DNA of 64,000 nt from Methanobrevibacter sp. (GCA_017473945.1 JAFUIW010000116.1:22144-86143), one strand, 5' to 3'; positions 1 through 9,565 are shown, numbered from the stretch's first letter. Numbers and translations are program-made. Notes: a model not told the origin generated them from the sequence alone.

Positions 1-1
1 A

Positions 2-958
2 AATGAAGTTATCAAATCTATTGGTGAATTATTGTCTTTAGATGATGCATATGGAAATATTGTAACTGGAGGCACTGAAGCCAATATCATGGCTATACGG
101 GCCGCCAGAAATCATGCCAGAAAATATAAGGGAATTGTTGATGGTGAAATAATCATTCCTGAATCCGCTCATTTCTCATTTAAAAAAGCGGCAGACATGT
201 TAAATTTAAAAATTGTTGAAGCTAAATTGGATGAAAACTATAAAATCGATGTTGATGCATTAAAAGAGGTTATTTCTGATAAAACTGTTGCAATTGTGGC
301 CATTGCAGGAACTACTGAATTGGGTTTGATTGATCCAATTGAAGAAATTTCAAAAATTGCATATGAAAATAACATTTATTTCCATGTCGATGCTGCATTT
401 GGAGGTTTTTCAATTCCATTTCTAAAAGAAATAGGTTATAACTTGCCTGTTTTTGATTTTTCTCTTCAGGGAGTTTGTTCAATTACTGTTGATCCTCATA
501 AAATGGGGTTGGCTCCAATTCCTGCCGGTGGAATCATATTTAGAAAAGAAGAATATCTTGAGGTTATGGCGGTTGATTCTCCATATTTGACCGTTAAAAC
601 TCAATCAACAATTGTGGGAACTCGTATTGGCGCTTCATCCGCTGCCACTTATGCAATCATGAAATATTTCGGACGGGAAGGATACCGCCAAATTGCTAAA
701 AATTTAATGGACAACACTGAATTTTTTAAAGAAGGTCTTGAAAAAATAGGCTATGATGTCGTTTGTGAACCTGAACTCAATATTGTAGCATTTAACCATC
801 CTGATATTGATGCCAATGTTCTTGCTGAAAAATTGGAAAAATTAAATTGGAAAGTTTCTGTAGCTAAATGTCCGGTTGCAATTCGTGTAGTTCTAATGAA
901 TCATATTAAAAAAAGTCATTTAAAAGAATTGTTAGAAGATTTAAAAGAAATATATTAA
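2..958 (+). CDS. mfnA: L-tyrosine decarboxylase MfnA, 5' end missing
   Basis: PLP-dependent decarboxylase that makes tyramine for methanofuran in methanogens. The open frame runs into the left edge, so the start codon is outside the window; 318 residues are present out of about 385 usual for the family. Seen: an early TGGTEAN substrate/PLP loop, HVDAAFGG with the PLP-pyridine aspartate, and DPHK (Lys about residue 167 of the fragment), the Schiff-base lysine in the group II decarboxylase context. Related aspartate decarboxylases cannot be fully excluded by eye, but in a methanogen MfnA is the standard assignment. The next gene (mptD, opposite strand) also serves a methanogenic C1 cofactor. 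Confidence 0.9.
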   Translation, partial: NEVIKSIGELLSLDDAYGNIVTGGTEANIMAIRAARNHARKYKGIVDGEIIIPESAHFSFKKAADMLNLKIVEAKLDENYKIDVDALKEVISDKTVAIVAIAGTTELGLIDPIEEISKIAYENNIYFHVDAAFGGFSIPFLKEIGYNLPVFDFSLQGVCSITVDPHKMGLAPIPAGGIIFRKEEYLEVMAVDSPYLTVKTQSTIVGTRIGASSAATYAIMKYFGREGYRQIAKNLMDNTEFFKEGLEKIGYDVVCEPELNIVAFNHPDIDANVLAEKLEKLNWKVSVAKCPVAIRVVLMNHIKKSHLKELLEDLKEIY

Positions 959-961
959 CTT

Positions 962-1336
962 TCAATCTTCTGTAATGTTTTCAACATACATCAGAGGATA
1001 ATTTAACTCTTCAATGAATTCAATCCTTATGATTGCTGTAACATTTTCTACTTTTGTATAGATTTTAACATCAAGCATGTCTCCTGTAAGGGATGTGTAT
1101 TCAAATTCAGTCATTGATTCTTCTAATTTATCAAATCTGATATTTACTTTAACATCATCTATTGCAGGCTGCAATTTTAATGATTCTTCCATACTTGTCT
1201 CTAGACTATCTTTAGTATTTTTGTTGACGGGGGTTCCAACAAATTGGTGGAATAATGCCCCCATACTTATAGCTCCCTCAAATATTGCACGTTCTCTAGT
1301 TGTTATATTTGAGAAATATTCCTTATCAACATCCAT
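962..1336 (-). CDS. mptD: archaeal dihydroneopterin aldolase MptD
   Basis: Small protein of 124 residues matching the archaeal-type dihydroneopterin aldolase (DUF381 family), which cleaves 7,8-dihydroneopterin to 6-hydroxymethyl-dihydropterin for methanopterin. The family signature TTRERAIFEGAI..GALFHQFVGTP is clear near the N-terminus, and length fits the family. Two ATGs are adjacent (1339 and 1336); the inner one sits 6 nt after a GGAGG (complement of 1343-1347), so I chose it; the outer one would overlap the sortase stop by 4 nt. It is the last gene of a minus-strand run after the sortase. Assignment rests on remembered family sequence. Confidence 0.8.
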   Translation of the reverse strand: MDVDKEYFSNITTRERAIFEGAISMGALFHQFVGTPVNKNTKDSLETSMEESLKLQPAIDDVKVNIRFDKLEESMTEFEYTSLTGDMLDVKIYTKVENVTAIIRIEFIEELNYPLMYVENITED

Positions 1337-2058
1337 CATATTCCTCCATTTAAAAAGATTATCTTATCATATATAAGCTCAGATGGAATTGGATTGATAC
1401 AGCAATACAGTAAAACTACTACAATAATCAATACGGTTGCAAAAATATACATTCTTTGATCTTTTGGGTAGAAATAACTCAATACAAATCCAATTACTAA
1501 AAATATGGCTGTAATTATAAGTGCATTAGATTCTTGAGGGTTGCTGCTAATAATCTCATTGTTTATAGGATTAGTGCTGTTTAACTCTCCCTGAATAATC
1601 AGTCTGTTTTCAGTAGACCCTATAGGATCACATGTAATTAGATACAAATAATTTCCACCTTCTACTGCATTGAGCTGGTAGTCTGCAGGAACCACTGTGG
1701 AGTTAATAACATTATAATTCAATTCTCCTATTCCTGGCCATTCCAGAAGTAGAGTATCACCATTTGATATCTCATTGAGTCTTAAAAATGGTGAACCCTG
1801 CAGTGTTCTATGTCCAAATAACAGCACATCACCGCTTAAAGGCTTATATGATGTAGGTTCATGCAACACTCCCTGAGATAATGATACATTGTTGATTTTT
1901 TCATTAACTCCAATTGAGGGTATTACAATTGCAGGGGCTTCAATATTTTTTTCTGCAACTATTTTTGAAGAGAAATAGTTGACTTCACCCATTGCATATA
2001 ACCCGATTATGAGCAGGCATATGATAACAATTATAGTTGTAATAGTCGGTCTGTTCAT
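1336..2058 (-). CDS. sortase, archaeal membrane type
   Basis: 240 residues: an N-terminal membrane helix (about 6-24), an extracellular sortase domain, and two C-terminal helices (about 175-192 and 197-215). The catalytic triad is visible: His83 in FGHRT, Cys143 in YLITCDP, Arg152 in ENRLIIQGE. Sortases are transpeptidases that join sorting-signal proteins to cell-surface amines; the substrate here is unknown. The stop nearly touches the start of mptD, and the DUF515-like gene ends 36 nt upstream, so the three are probably co-transcribed. No sorting-signal substrate is complete in this window; the beta-helix protein at the right end is cut before its C-terminus. Confidence 0.85.
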   Translation of the reverse strand: MNRPTITTIIVIICLLIIGLYAMGEVNYFSSKIVAEKNIEAPAIVIPSIGVNEKINNVSLSQGVLHEPTSYKPLSGDVLLFGHRTLQGSPFLRLNEISNGDTLLLEWPGIGELNYNVINSTVVPADYQLNAVEGGNYLYLITCDPIGSTENRLIIQGELNSTNPINNEIISSNPQESNALIITAIFLVIGFVLSYFYPKDQRMYIFATVLIIVVVLLYCCINPIPSELIYDKIIFLNGGI

Positions 2059-2094
2059 ATTATCATTTTTGTTGTAATATTATATAATAATTTT

Positions 2095-3258
2095 TCAATT
2101 GTTGTATGTTGTATAAATTTCATTGTACATCCATTTGGGAGCATGTGATGTTGGAATAGTCAATACAATGTTTTCCATATTGTTTATAACAAAATTTACC
2201 TTATCTTCAGGTGTTTCAATTAAAAGCATATACTGAGCATCTAAATCACCCAAGTTGATTTGCCGTTCATAATTGGATAATTTAACACCATAATCATTAA
2301 GCATTTCAACTGTTTCATTTTCATCATATCCCTTTATTATTGACCCTTTTAAAAGTTCCAATACGTTTGATGAAAAACTTTTTGTGTTTTCTTTTGGATA
2401 GGTTTCATTTCCTTTCACATGAACTCTGGATTTGGAATACTCGGAATCAATTTCTCCATTTTCTTCATATCTCATTATTGACAGTACTGTACATCCGCTT
2501 ATTTCTGGGCTGGTGTTGTTGCCTGTGAGGTTATCATCAGTGTAATTGGAATTTAAATAAACGTCCACTACGCTTCCCACATTTATTAAACCAGCTCCTG
2601 CCTGAAGTCTGGAAACTAGAATAGGCACTGAAACTGTATTCGGTGTTTCAAATTTAATTTTAGATAACACTGTTGCATCGTTTTGACTAACGATTTTCAT
2701 AGCTTCCTCGCTATTCATTATCACATCCTTACTTTCATTTCCATAAACAACCATGGTTCTGTTGAATTTATCTTGGTTGGCATGAATTGATTTTTTATGG
2801 AATGATTTCCAGTCCTTCGTAGCGGATGTTAGAATATTTATGCTTTCTAATTCTTCAGGACTTCTTGCATCATTGATTTTATTTTCTAGAACCAATTCGT
2901 TTGGTGAAGTTACTAATGGTCCTGAATACAAATCATGAAGTTCATTTAATTTTTCAGTTCTTAGGAGTGATAGCTCTTCCTGTTGGGGTTGGTAAATTAA
3001 GAAATAATATGCTGAAATAATCAATGTGGATAATATTAGGATTGTGATAATTATCCCAATTTTCCTTTTTTGTTCATCTTCGGTTATTTTTGTAGTTTTT
3101 GGATTTAAATAAACTCCAATTTTATGGTTAAGTTTTTTCAATGGACTTAATTCATCTTTTTTTGAAGGTTTTGGGAGATTATTCTCTTTATATTGTTCTT
3201 TAATATCTTTTGTTTCATCAAAACCTTTTGGAAATAATGGATCTCTTGGTTTGGTCAT
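2095..3258 (-). CDS. DUF515-like membrane-anchored protein
   Basis: 387 residues if started at the ATG ending at 3258, which follows an AGGAGT (complement of 3265-3270) by 6 nt; an upstream in-frame start would add 13 residues but has no ribosome site. A charged cytoplasmic N-terminus of about 65 residues precedes one membrane helix (IGIIITILILSTLIISAYYF), then a large external domain. The stretch around VSVPILVSRLQAGAGLINVG resembles the SAF fold of CpaB/FlgA-type proteins, which bind cell-wall material in bacteria. I recall this as DUF515 of methanogens. It lies directly upstream of the sortase, which suggests a joint surface role; no biochemical function is known to me. Confidence 0.65.
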   Translation of the reverse strand: MTKPRDPLFPKGFDETKDIKEQYKENNLPKPSKKDELSPLKKLNHKIGVYLNPKTTKITEDEQKRKIGIIITILILSTLIISAYYFLIYQPQQEELSLLRTEKLNELHDLYSGPLVTSPNELVLENKINDARSPEELESINILTSATKDWKSFHKKSIHANQDKFNRTMVVYGNESKDVIMNSEEAMKIVSQNDATVLSKIKFETPNTVSVPILVSRLQAGAGLINVGSVVDVYLNSNYTDDNLTGNNTSPEISGCTVLSIMRYEENGEIDSEYSKSRVHVKGNETYPKENTKSFSSNVLELLKGSIIKGYDENETVEMLNDYGVKLSNYERQINLGDLDAQYMLLIETPEDKVNFVINNMENIVLTIPTSHAPKWMYNEIYTTYNN

Positions 3259-3302
3259 TTTTCTACTCCTAATGCTTATTAAAAGTAGATGGATCAATTT
3301 AA

Positions 3303-4007
3303 TTAATTGACGTAATGTTTAATTAAATTAATTAAAAGGTAGTATAAGCAGAATAATAACAATAATAGTGCTGGTATATTAATATTAAATAAAATAATTT
3401 TGAATGGGAGAATTAACAAAACGATTAGTATAACTGATATTGCAAGAATTGGCATGTTGTCAAATTTCGGATAAATGATTGTGCTGATCATTATTAATGA
3501 GATTATAACGCTCAATATTAATGCAAGATATTCGTTATATAATCCGCTTAGATAAAATGTAGATAAAATAAAAGCGATTCCAGGTATTGGAAATCCAATA
3601 AAATCTTTTGAGTTTATTTTATCTGCAGTTATATTGTATCTTGTCAATCTCAAAATTCCACAAATAACAATTAATAAACTAACGATTATTACTACTGGTT
3701 GAATAATAGTTGATGTGGTGTTAATAGTAGAATATACGAATATTGCTGGTGCTACACCAAATGAAATTCCGTCGGATAATGAATCGATATTCTTTCCAAA
3801 TCCAAATGTGTCATTTCTATTGGTTTTTCTTGCTACCCAACCATCTACTGAGTCAAACATGATTGCAAATATCATTAGCAATGCTGCTAATTCAAAATTA
3901 TTGTTAATTGAACTTATGATGGATAGAAATCCGCAACTCATGTTGCATAATGATATTATGTCTGATATTGCGATAAAGTTCTTCATGTTTGCATCTTCAA
4001 TTTTCAT
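3303..4007 (-). CDS. pssA: archaetidylserine synthase (CDP-alcohol phosphatidyltransferase)
   Basis: Integral membrane enzyme that transfers CDP-archaeol to serine. The CDP-alcohol motif is complete: D52xxD55GxxAR60 ... G71xxxD75xxxD79. Six or so hydrophobic helices follow. Length (234) fits archaeal PssA. GAGGT precedes the ATG at 4007 by 6 nt. First gene of the minus-strand run leading to the DUF515-like protein, sortase and mptD; the only other lipid genes in the window are the UbiA-type synthase and the inositol phosphate synthase near 57 kb. Substrate (serine) is by family resemblance; archaetidylinositol phosphate synthase is a less likely alternative because it is usually shorter. Confidence 0.82.
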   Translation of the reverse strand: MKIEDANMKNFIAISDIISLCNMSCGFLSIISSINNNFELAALLMIFAIMFDSVDGWVARKTNRNDTFGFGKNIDSLSDGISFGVAPAIFVYSTINTTSTIIQPVVIIVSLLIVICGILRLTRYNITADKINSKDFIGFPIPGIAFILSTFYLSGLYNEYLALILSVIISLIMISTIIYPKFDNMPILAISVILIVLLILPFKIILFNINIPALLLLLFCLYYLLINLIKHYVN

Positions 4008-4392
4008 GTTTAACCTCAGTAATACTTTTTAGTTTATATGTTATTAACTTTTGCTTCGTTTTCTCGGTATTATTATGTATATCTGTATTTAATTATTTAT
4101 AATTGTTATTTTGTGACAGTTATAGTATTTTTTCCGATTTTTTAATATTTACTTCTTCTATGTGTATTTTTTTTAATAATTTCGTGTCATAATTTAGTTT
4201 GATTAAAAAAATTGAGATTAACTAATTAATTTTGAAAAATTAACCTTAAAAGATAAAATATATATAATAATATTTTTAATAAATATTAATTGTTAAACTA
4301 TAAACGAGTGGCTATTAAATCAATTTTATATTTAAATTTTAAGTCATTTATTTTTAGTTATTGAACTTAATATTAATGTAGTGAGTAGTTAA
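4008..4392. other. AT-rich divergent intergenic region
   Basis: 385 bases between the divergent pssA and the 4,393 gene. Very A/T-rich, with several TATA-like stretches (for example around 4258-4275 and 4326-4338) that can serve as the two opposing archaeal promoters. No coding frame or clear hairpin was seen. Confidence 0.6.
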
Positions 4393-5031
4393 ATGATTGA
4401 AGATAATATACGGGTTCTTAGACAAGCTGCAATGGTCACCACAGATAGCAATTATAAGATTGAAAAATCTTGGTGTGTTATTGCAGGTAATGTTGATTTA
4501 GTTGATGAAATGGCTTATGAGGCGATTTTGTCCAATGCTAATGTTAAGATATTATTCAGAGAACATGTTGTATTAAAAGAAGGTAAATTGGATAAAACAT
4601 TTGATTTTATCATGATTTATGGCAATTCTATAGTAATCAATGATTTTAAAAATCAAACTACACGACGTGGTGGCGCTTATGTTCAGATACTGCGCAAATA
4701 TTTGTCTGATGAACCTAATGTGATGGTATTTGTTGCACCTGAAGATGTGATTAAATCCACTATTTCAACAATAGGCAAATCCAAGATACCATTTAAAATT
4801 CTTCAGAAGTCTCAAACTACCAGTTTCATTAATGTTGACATAAGTAATGAAGTTAGGTTACCAAATTTCAACAAATCTGCTTTGAAACCTTTCTATAATG
4901 CAAATGAAGTTGTTTTAACAACTGTTCTTGTTTCTGTCGAGAAAAATGAGCATGTTGGAAAAATTCAAAGCATAGCTACATCTAATAAGGTATTCGTTAT
5001 AGATTTTAAAGATATTGTAACGGAGGAATAA
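4393..5031 (+). CDS. unknown protein in an operon with mreB
   Basis: 212 residues, soluble, no membrane helix and no motif I can name. The middle has an alpha/beta character (FDFIMIYGNSIVIND, NVMVFVAPEDVIKSTI, NKVFVIDFKDIV), so a compact Rossmann-like fold is possible. It ends 2 nt before the MreB homologue, an arrangement that predicts translational coupling and a joint function, perhaps cell shape or wall growth. The start has no strong ribosome site (GAGTAG at about 4381-4387). Function not recognised. Confidence 0.6.
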   Translation: MIEDNIRVLRQAAMVTTDSNYKIEKSWCVIAGNVDLVDEMAYEAILSNANVKILFREHVVLKEGKLDKTFDFIMIYGNSIVINDFKNQTTRRGGAYVQILRKYLSDEPNVMVFVAPEDVIKSTISTIGKSKIPFKILQKSQTTSFINVDISNEVRLPNFNKSALKPFYNANEVVLTTVLVSVEKNEHVGKIQSIATSNKVFVIDFKDIVTEE

Positions 5032-5033
5032 TC

Positions 5034-6107
5034 ATGAATATTTTTGGAAAAGAAGAGGAAGAACCACAAGTTGATGATACCAGAGTCATTAGCAATAGTC
5101 TCGGAATTGATTTAGGAACTTTAAACACAGTTATCGCAAAACCTTCTGGTGATAAATTTGATTTATATCAAATTCCATCAGTTGTAGCTGTAAAAAAAGA
5201 TGATCCATCTGAAGTTTTGGCAGTTGGTGAAGAAGCTAAAAGGATGCTTGGAAGGACTCCTGAAGATATTCTAGCAGTAAGACCTTTGAAAAAAGGAGTA
5301 ATTGAAAATGTTGTACAGGCACAAGCATTACTCATTAAAGCAATGCAAATTGGTATTAATGAGGGTGAAAGTGTTGGCAGGATAGTTATTGGTATTCCTG
5401 GTGATGCGTCTGAAGTGGAAAAAAATGCTGCTGAAGAGATTGGCAGAAAAGCCGGTGCTCAAAATATATTAGTTATCAGTGAAGGTTTAGCAGCCGCAAT
5501 TGGAGCTGGATTGCCTATTGCAGAACCAAATGGTACAATGGTTGTAGATATTGGTGCAGGTTCAATAGATATTGTAGTTATTTCTCTTGGAGGTATTAAT
5601 GATATCGAAACTGTTAGATGTGGTGGTGACGATATTGATAACAGAATCGTTGAACTTGTTGCAGAAAAATATGATGTAGCTATTGGTATTCATGATGCGG
5701 AATCTGCAAAAATGGAAGTTGGTATGGTTCACTGTTCTGAACAACTTGAAAACTTAAGTGTTGAAGTTATTGGTAAATCTTTAGAAACTAATAGGCCTAA
5801 AAAAGTCATTATTGATTCAATGTTAGTTGCTGAAGCTGTAGAACCATTCATGCAACAAATTGTTGGCGGATTAAATATAATTCTTGAAAGATTATCTCCA
5901 GAATTGATGATGGGAGTTTATAATAATTCCGTTGCTGTCGGTGGAAGTTCAAGACTCCGTGGTGTTAAAGAAAGAATTTTTGATGAAATTGGAATCCCAA
6001 TAGAAATTTCAGAAGATCCAATGACTGTTGTTGCAAAAGTTACTGCTATCGTTGCTGCAGAACCACTTGCATTAGAACCTGAAGTCCGTCTCAGGGCTAT
6101 GAAATAA
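5034..6107 (+). CDS. mreB: MreB-family actin-like ATPase
   Basis: 357 residues with the actin/Hsp70 fold: phosphate-1 loop GIDLGTLNT (about 24-32), EGLAAAIGAGLPI connecting region, phosphate-2 loop VVDIGAGSIDIVVI (about 169), and adenosine motif AVGGSSRLRG (about 300-310). Closer to MreB/Mbl than to DnaK: no SBD follows and length matches MreB. In archaea MreB is largely restricted to pseudomurein-walled Methanobacteriales and Methanopyrus, where it is thought to guide wall synthesis from the cytoplasmic face of the membrane. GGAGG lies 6 nt ahead of the ATG. Coupled to the unknown upstream gene. Confidence 0.85.
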   Translation: MNIFGKEEEEPQVDDTRVISNSLGIDLGTLNTVIAKPSGDKFDLYQIPSVVAVKKDDPSEVLAVGEEAKRMLGRTPEDILAVRPLKKGVIENVVQAQALLIKAMQIGINEGESVGRIVIGIPGDASEVEKNAAEEIGRKAGAQNILVISEGLAAAIGAGLPIAEPNGTMVVDIGAGSIDIVVISLGGINDIETVRCGGDDIDNRIVELVAEKYDVAIGIHDAESAKMEVGMVHCSEQLENLSVEVIGKSLETNRPKKVIIDSMLVAEAVEPFMQQIVGGLNIILERLSPELMMGVYNNSVAVGGSSRLRGVKERIFDEIGIPIEISEDPMTVVAKVTAIVAAEPLALEPEVRLRAMK

Positions 6108-6116
6108 ATATTATTA

Positions 6117-6148
6117 TTTATTTCTTTTTTTTACTTTTTTTGATTTTT
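6117..6148 (+). terminator. T-rich terminator after mreB, also rnhB leader
   Basis: Four T runs, the longest of 7-8 bases, lie between the mreB stop and the rnhB ATG. Archaeal RNA polymerase terminates at such T tracts. Because rnhB begins at once after it, rnhB needs its own promoter; the A/T stretch at about 6108-6120 is at a fitting distance for a leaderless start. Confidence 0.5.
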
Positions 6149-6763
6149 ATGGATATTTTAGGCATTGATGAGGCTGGAAGGGGATCTGTTTTAGGGCCTA
6201 TGGTTATTGCTGGAGTAATAGTTCCTGAAAAGATGGAAAAAGTCTTAGAGCGTATGGGTGTGAAAGATTCTAAAAGATTGACTCCAAACAGAAGAACAAT
6301 TTTATCCCGCAAGCTTAAAAAAATGTTTGAATACGAGATTGTTGTCATCACAGCTCGTGAAATTGATGAAATGCGCGCTGATGGAATAAATCTCAATGAA
6401 ATAGAAAAAAATGCTATGGAATCAATTTTAATAAAAATGAATCCTGAAAAAGCCATTGTTGATGCTGTTGATGTTAAAGCGGAACGTTTTCAAAATAATT
6501 TATGTAATGACACTGGCATTAATGTTATCGCCGAACATAAGGCGGATGATAAATATATTGAAGTTAGTGCAGCTTCAATTATTGCTAAAGCTGAACGTGA
6601 TGATCAAATTGCACAAATTAACAAAGAATTTATTAAATCTGGTGGTATAGGTTCAGGTTATCCTTCAGATCCAAAAACAAAAGAGTTTTTAACTCATTAT
6701 ACTTATGATGAAATGCCTGATTTTGTAAGAAGGTCATGGGCTACGGTAGCTAAATTGAAATAA
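6149..6763 (+). CDS. rnhB: ribonuclease HII
   Basis: 204 residues; cleaves the RNA strand of RNA-DNA hybrids and starts removal of single ribonucleotides in DNA. Motifs: GIDEAGRGSVLGPMV with the catalytic DE pair at residues about 5-6, VDAVDV with a further acidic residue near 107, and AASIIAKAERD. Length fits archaeal RnhB. A TTG 9 nt upstream (6140) is in frame, but the ATG at 6149 gives the usual family N-terminus (MDILGIDEAGRG). No ribosome site is present, so a leaderless message is likely. Confidence 0.92.
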   Translation: MDILGIDEAGRGSVLGPMVIAGVIVPEKMEKVLERMGVKDSKRLTPNRRTILSRKLKKMFEYEIVVITAREIDEMRADGINLNEIEKNAMESILIKMNPEKAIVDAVDVKAERFQNNLCNDTGINVIAEHKADDKYIEVSAASIIAKAERDDQIAQINKEFIKSGGIGSGYPSDPKTKEFLTHYTYDEMPDFVRRSWATVAKLK

Positions 6764-6853
6764 TTTCAACTCTTTTTAAATAATATTTAAGTATATGGAA
6801 TAATAAATCTATTCTTATAAAATTTTCGATATAATATTATATAGAGGATGAAA

Positions 6854-7693
6854 ATGATTATAGAATATATTTATCCATTTATTGATGGAATTGTAGATAT
6901 TTTCACTCAAGGTGGAATTATTACATATATAATTCTTTTTGTTGGTATCTATGGCTTAATTATTTCAATAAGAAAAATTGCTTACCTTAAAAGAATCAGT
7001 AAAGTTGACACTACTGAGATTTTTGGTGTTGTCACTGCTTCTATGGAAAGAGGAGGGGCAGTTGAAGCATTAAAACAAATTAATGGTTTTAAAAATCCTA
7101 TTTCTAAAATTATTTCTGAGACTTTAAAAATTGGTTATAAAAATAAAACCGAAGTTGAAGAGAGTATGGAGCAAATTTTCATTGTTGAAGTGGCAAAGAT
7201 GACAAAAGGATTAAGTACTATAAAAACAATTGCTGAACTTGCTCCTTTTTTAGGTTTAATAGGTACTGTAATTGGTATTTGGATGACATTTAAATCATTA
7301 GGTGTCCATCCTGATTCAGCGGCTATGGCGGAAGGTATTTATGTTGCTTTAACAACCACTATTATGGGTTTATTAGTAGCAATTATTTTATTGCCTCTTT
7401 ACACATATATTCAGGACCTTATTTCTGCTGAAATGGACAAAATCGAGCTTGCTACAAAGATGACCAATTGGGGTTTTGCTGTAGTTAAAGTTAGAGTTGA
7501 TTCAAATGTTGAATGTGCCCTTGAGGCACTTCAGGAAGCTGAAGGTGTTGTTAATACAAGATTAATCTCCGATCCGTATGCCAATATTAAAGTTTCTTTT
7601 AAACCGAGTATGTTAGATAAAAGTATTTCAAATATTATTTTAGAAAAATGTAATGTTAATGCTGAAATTACAGAAAGTAAACTAAAACAATAG
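6854..7693 (+). CDS. MotA/TolQ/ExbB-family proton channel subunit
   Basis: 279 residues with three membrane segments: near residues 15-35 (IITYIILFVGIYGLIISIR), about 130-150 (ELAPFLGLIGTVIGIW) and about 160-185. The TM2 region carries the family's APFLGLIGTVIGIWMTFKSL signature. Such subunits form a pentameric ring around a TolR/ExbD dimer and use ion flow to drive work. GAGG at 6844-6847 favours the ATG at 6854 over that at 6848. The ExbD-like partner starts 8 nt after the stop. An extra C-terminal domain of about 60 residues with repeated VKVRVD/IKVSFKP strands looks like a small ferredoxin-like or heavy-metal-like fold; its job is unknown. Confidence 0.8.
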   Translation: MIIEYIYPFIDGIVDIFTQGGIITYIILFVGIYGLIISIRKIAYLKRISKVDTTEIFGVVTASMERGGAVEALKQINGFKNPISKIISETLKIGYKNKTEVEESMEQIFIVEVAKMTKGLSTIKTIAELAPFLGLIGTVIGIWMTFKSLGVHPDSAAMAEGIYVALTTTIMGLLVAIILLPLYTYIQDLISAEMDKIELATKMTNWGFAVVKVRVDSNVECALEALQEAEGVVNTRLISDPYANIKVSFKPSMLDKSISNIILEKCNVNAEITESKLKQ

Positions 7694-7701
7694 GTGATTT
7701 G

Positions 7702-8115
7702 ATGGCTATTGATGTTAGAGGATATAAAAAGAAAGTATTAAATCAAAAACCAAGTATCAATCTTGTTCCATTTATTGATATTCTTTTTACTATCATGATT
7801 TTTTTAGTGGTTACTAGTAATTTTTCAGCTACTGATGTTCAAACTGACGATGCCGATGTTGTTGAAGATGCAAGCGGAAAACCAAACGTGACTGATGTTT
7901 CTGGTGATGCACAATACTATGTTATGCCTGTAGCTAATCTGCATAAAGTTACAGTCAATGGTGTTGATAAGTCTGACACGATAGTTGGCAGTGCTGTTGG
8001 TGTTCAAGCGAGAGTTATTGACGAAGGGCAAATCTCAATTAAACCTGGGGAAATTAGTATTACTACTCCGCCAGGTGTATCTCCGGATGTGGCTGTCCAA
8101 CGTCCAGAATTATAA
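7702..8115 (+). CDS. ExbD/TolR-like protein (DUF2149 type)
   Basis: 137 residues. One N-terminal membrane helix (about 20-40, [22 protein letters not shown]) contains the ExbD hallmark aspartate in PFIDILF, the ion-carrying residue of the family. The rest is an external domain. I recall methanogen members as DUF2149. GGTGAT at 7693-7698 fits an ATG at 7702; an adjoining TTG at 7699 is less likely. Partner of the upstream channel subunit. No TonB-like protein is nearby, so the driven process is unknown. Confidence 0.75.
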   Translation: MAIDVRGYKKKVLNQKPSINLVPFIDILFTIMIFLVVTSNFSATDVQTDDADVVEDASGKPNVTDVSGDAQYYVMPVANLHKVTVNGVDKSDTIVGSAVGVQARVIDEGQISIKPGEISITTPPGVSPDVAVQRPEL

Positions 8116-8129
8116 AATGGGGAATTAAA

Positions 8130-8756
8130 TTGTATACAGGTAGAATATTATCAACCGGGATGAATAGTGATGGTAAACCTTTTGTAGCATATCGTGTTTC
8201 AAGTAGGTCATTTCCGAATAGGCAATGTTTAAAATTTGAAAATCGTGCAGCTATTGTTCCAAAAGAGGGTTTTGAAAAAGATATTTATGAGAATACATAT
8301 ATCACGTACAATTGCGTTCGTATTGTAAGGGATATGGCAATTGTATCTAATGGTTCTCATACTGATGTTATAGCAGATAAAATTGCTTTAGGAATGAATA
8401 TTAAAGATGCAATTGCATATTCATTGCTCACCATGGATTATGAGAAAGATGATTATCATACTCCAAGGATTGCGGCTGTTGTTACATCAACTAATAAGAA
8501 AGATGAATATGGGTGTTATGTTGGAATAGCTAATGATAAAAAGTTATTAGTGGAGCAAGTTCCTTATGGTGATGCAGTATTTATTTCAACATATGGAAGT
8601 CAAGTACATGACTTGGTTGATTTTGAAGCAAAAACCGCAAAAGAATCAGCTAAATTTATTTTTGATGAAGGTACTTTTGCTAATTATAAAAAACCAGTAA
8701 CTTCATGTGCGGCTGTATTTGATGGAGAATGGACTATTGATGTCTATAATCCATAA
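8130..8756 (+). CDS. purO: archaeal IMP cyclohydrolase PurO
   Basis: 208 residues; closes FAICAR to IMP in archaeal purine synthesis, replacing the cyclohydrolase half of bacterial PurH. The N-terminus [30 protein letters not shown] and internal blocks NCVRIV and TPRIAAVV are typical of the family. TTG start at 8130 after GGGGA (8119-8123); family proteins begin at this position and no ATG is available upstream in a suitable place. Follows the ExbD-like gene by 14 nt, but no functional link to it is evident. Confidence 0.9.
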   Translation: MYTGRILSTGMNSDGKPFVAYRVSSRSFPNRQCLKFENRAAIVPKEGFEKDIYENTYITYNCVRIVRDMAIVSNGSHTDVIADKIALGMNIKDAIAYSLLTMDYEKDDYHTPRIAAVVTSTNKKDEYGCYVGIANDKKLLVEQVPYGDAVFISTYGSQVHDLVDFEAKTAKESAKFIFDEGTFANYKKPVTSCAAVFDGEWTIDVYNP

Positions 8757-8784
8757 TTTTATTTTTTTTTTTAATTTTTTTTTA
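8757..8784 (+). terminator. T-rich terminator after purO
   Basis: Runs of 9-12 T bases directly after the purO stop and before the cofE ribosome site. Expected to reduce read-through into cofE. Confidence 0.5.
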
Positions 8785-8792
8785 GGGATATT

Positions 8793-9557
8793 ATGAGTAT
8801 TGAATTGATTGGTTTAGAAGATATTCCCATTGTTGATGAGTCCAGTGACATTTCACAAATAATTAAAGACGCTATTTTAAATCAGGAATGTGGACTTGAA
8901 CATGGAGACATAATTTTAATTGCTGAAACTTTAATTTCTAAGGCTGAAAACAATTTTATTAAACTCGATGATTTGACTCCTAGTGATGAAGCAATAAAAC
9001 TCGCTGAAAAATCTAAAAAAGATCCAAAACTTGTTCAGGCAATCTTGGATGAATCTGTTGAAGTAGTAAGGGTAGGACCTAAATTCATAATTACTGAAAC
9101 TAAACATGGATTCGTATGCGCTAATGCGGGAATTGACGAATCAAATGTTGGTGAAGGTTTAGCCACCCCAATGCCTGTTGATGCAGATAAATCTGCTTTT
9201 CAAATTCGTGAATTTTTAGAAAAAGAATTTGGCGAAGAAATTGCAGTAATCATCACTGATACTCAAGGAAGGGCTTTTAGATTTGGAGCAATTGGAACTG
9301 CTATTGGATGTTCCGGAATCACTCCTCTTTGGAGAAGAGTTGGTGAAAAAGATTTATATGGTCGTGAATTGGAAACCACAGAAATCGCAACTGCCGACGA
9401 GTTGTCTTCTGCAGCATCATTAATTATGGGTCAGGCAGATGAAGGTCTTCCGGTAGTTCTGATTAGAGGATTTAATAGTTTTGATGAAATCCGTGATGTT
9501 AACTCAAATATTAAGCCATTGCTCATGACAAAGGAGTTTGACGTATTTAGGAAATAA
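8793..9557 (+). CDS. cofE: coenzyme F420-0:L-glutamate ligase
   Basis: 254 residues; GTP-dependent addition of glutamates to F420-0. Motifs of the CofE family are seen: [30 protein letters not shown], and [21 protein letters not shown] in the metal/GTP region. Length matches archaeal CofE (about 250). ATG after AGGGA. It is followed 8 nt later by cofD, the preceding step, and then by arfA, so this is an F420/flavin biosynthetic operon. Confidence 0.95.
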   Translation: MSIELIGLEDIPIVDESSDISQIIKDAILNQECGLEHGDIILIAETLISKAENNFIKLDDLTPSDEAIKLAEKSKKDPKLVQAILDESVEVVRVGPKFIITETKHGFVCANAGIDESNVGEGLATPMPVDADKSAFQIREFLEKEFGEEIAVIITDTQGRAFRFGAIGTAIGCSGITPLWRRVGEKDLYGRELETTEIATADELSSAASLIMGQADEGLPVVLIRGFNSFDEIRDVNSNIKPLLMTKEFDVFRK

Positions 9558-9565
9558 GTGATTTT

